From assembly GCA_900544525.1 (NCBI GenBank), contig UQVN01000219.1, positions 1 to 5,541 of the forward strand: DNA of 5,541 nt. Direction: 5' to 3'. A program made the position numbers and the translations under genes. The stretch comes from an uncultured Eubacteriales bacterium. Lineage in GTDB: Bacteria > Bacillota > Clostridia > Lachnospirales > Lachnospiraceae. The stretch's first letter is position 1. Every line of letters starts with the position of its first letter. The notes beneath the pieces are model-generated. The model had not been told where the DNA came from. It ran no database searches and worked only from the letters and a program-made list of their open reading frames with translations. Below are positions 4,966-5,541 of the stretch, piece by piece.

Positions 4966-5541
4966 TTATTTTGTATAGTTATCGAAATAACCTTGGATAT
5001 AGATGATAGGTGTTCCTTTATCTCCACTTCCACTTGTTAAGTCAGCTAAAGAACCAATCAAATCTGTAAGACGTCTAGGAGTTGTCCCCTGTGTTACCAT
5101 CTGTCCTACAAGACTTGTTGCATTTTCATCTTTTTCTTTAATATATCCTTTAATTGCTTCTTTTAATTCTTCGCCTTCTAATCCTGCAAAGTCATTATCC
5201 GCTAAATATTTTAATTTTACTTCATTTGGTGTTCCGTCTAATCCTTTTGTATAAGCTGGGGATACGACTGGATCCGCAAGCTCCCAGATTTTACCAACTG
5301 GATCTTTAAACGCGCCGTCGCCATAAACCATGACTTCTACTTGTTTTCCAGTTTTTTCAATCATTTCTTTTTGAACGGCTTCTACAAAAGATTCACAGTT
5401 AATTGGGAATAATTTTACTGTTTCTTCTGTTGCTTTATTAGATCCTAATAAACCGTATTTATCATTATATCCGCTTCCATCAACGCTTGCAGTTAAAATT
5501 TCATCAATTCCATATACTTTTTCTGCACCATTGTCTCTTAA
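4966..5541 (-). CDS. CofE-like (F420-0:gamma-glutamyl ligase family) protein, C-terminal part
   Basis: The last 191 residues of a minus-strand protein; the frame stays open to the right edge of the window, so the N-terminus and start lie beyond 5541. An internal ATG at 5364 lies mid-domain and is not the true start. Recognisable stretches (numbered in the visible part) are G-L-L-G-S-N-K-A-T-E-E-T (about 42-53), V-Y-G-D-G-A-F-K-D-P-V-G (72-83) and a Gly/Ser-rich terminus ending Q-G-Y-F-D-N-Y-T-K (183-191). I recall these from clostridial proteins annotated as coenzyme F420-0:L-glutamate ligase, an ATP/GTP-type ligase adding Glu to a small molecule. Most Clostridia are not known to make F420, so the real substrate here is uncertain. 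The key N-terminal half is not visible, so the family call is moderate. No transmembrane segment or signal peptide is seen. It is unrelated by position to the feo genes. Confidence 0.6.
   Translation of the reverse strand, partial: LRDNGAEKVYGIDEILTASVDGSGYNDKYGLLGSNKATEETVKLFPINCESFVEAVQKEMIEKTGKQVEVMVYGDGAFKDPVGKIWELADPVVSPAYTKGLDGTPNEVKLKYLADNDFAGLEGEELKEAIKGYIKEKDENATSLVGQMVTQGTTPRRLTDLIGSLADLTSGSGDKGTPIIYIQGYFDNYTK

Noticed and set aside
5003..5254. Plus-strand open frame opposite the CofE-like gene
   Set aside because: Low-complexity hydrophobic/serine translation in the antisense of a well-conserved coding frame, with no start signals.

Overview
The window looks like chromosomal DNA from a low-GC Gram-positive anaerobe, most likely a member of the Clostridia (Lachnospiraceae-like). 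The reasons are AT-rich coding sequence, strong AGGAGG-type ribosome binding sites, sigma-A-like promoters, a Cys-rich FeoB partner protein typical of Firmicutes, and a CofE-like protein of the type seen in clostridial genomes. The organism assignment is inference; no rRNA or other marker is present.

Layout. Positions 27-1198 (+) hold a LysR-type regulator followed by a 70-residue DUF378 membrane protein. A strong bidirectional terminator (1218-1267) separates them from a convergent ferrous-iron uptake cluster on the minus strand (4306 down to 1285), in transcription order: a divergent FeoA paralogue, a canonical FeoA, FeoB (712 aa), and a 52-aa FeoB-associated Cys-rich membrane protein that is easy to miss. 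Divergent from this cluster is a short DtxR/MntR-family regulator (4527-4910, +) with its own strong promoter. A second bidirectional terminator (4922-4958) separates it from the C-terminal 191 residues of a CofE (F420-0:gamma-glutamyl ligase)-like protein that runs off the right edge (minus strand).

How it works together. The cluster reads as a self-contained iron(II) import module. FeoB is the GTPase-permease, the two FeoA proteins are small SH3-like accessory proteins, and the Cys-rich peptide is a membrane accessory. The adjacent metalloregulator carries a Cys-x-x-Glu-His signature, which resembles iron-sensing DtxR more than Mn-sensing MntR, and probably represses the cluster when iron is replete. 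Four copies of a GTTAG-N6-CTAAY inverted repeat (one imperfect) support this. One lies between the -35 and -10 of the feo promoter, one lies just after its predicted start point, and two are arranged in tandem immediately upstream of feoB. The regulator's own promoter has no such repeat.

I see no mobile element, CRISPR array, RNA gene or clearly undescribed system. The points most worth following up are the operator architecture, the internal tandem operator before feoB, and the unusual half-site spacing compared with the classical DtxR box.
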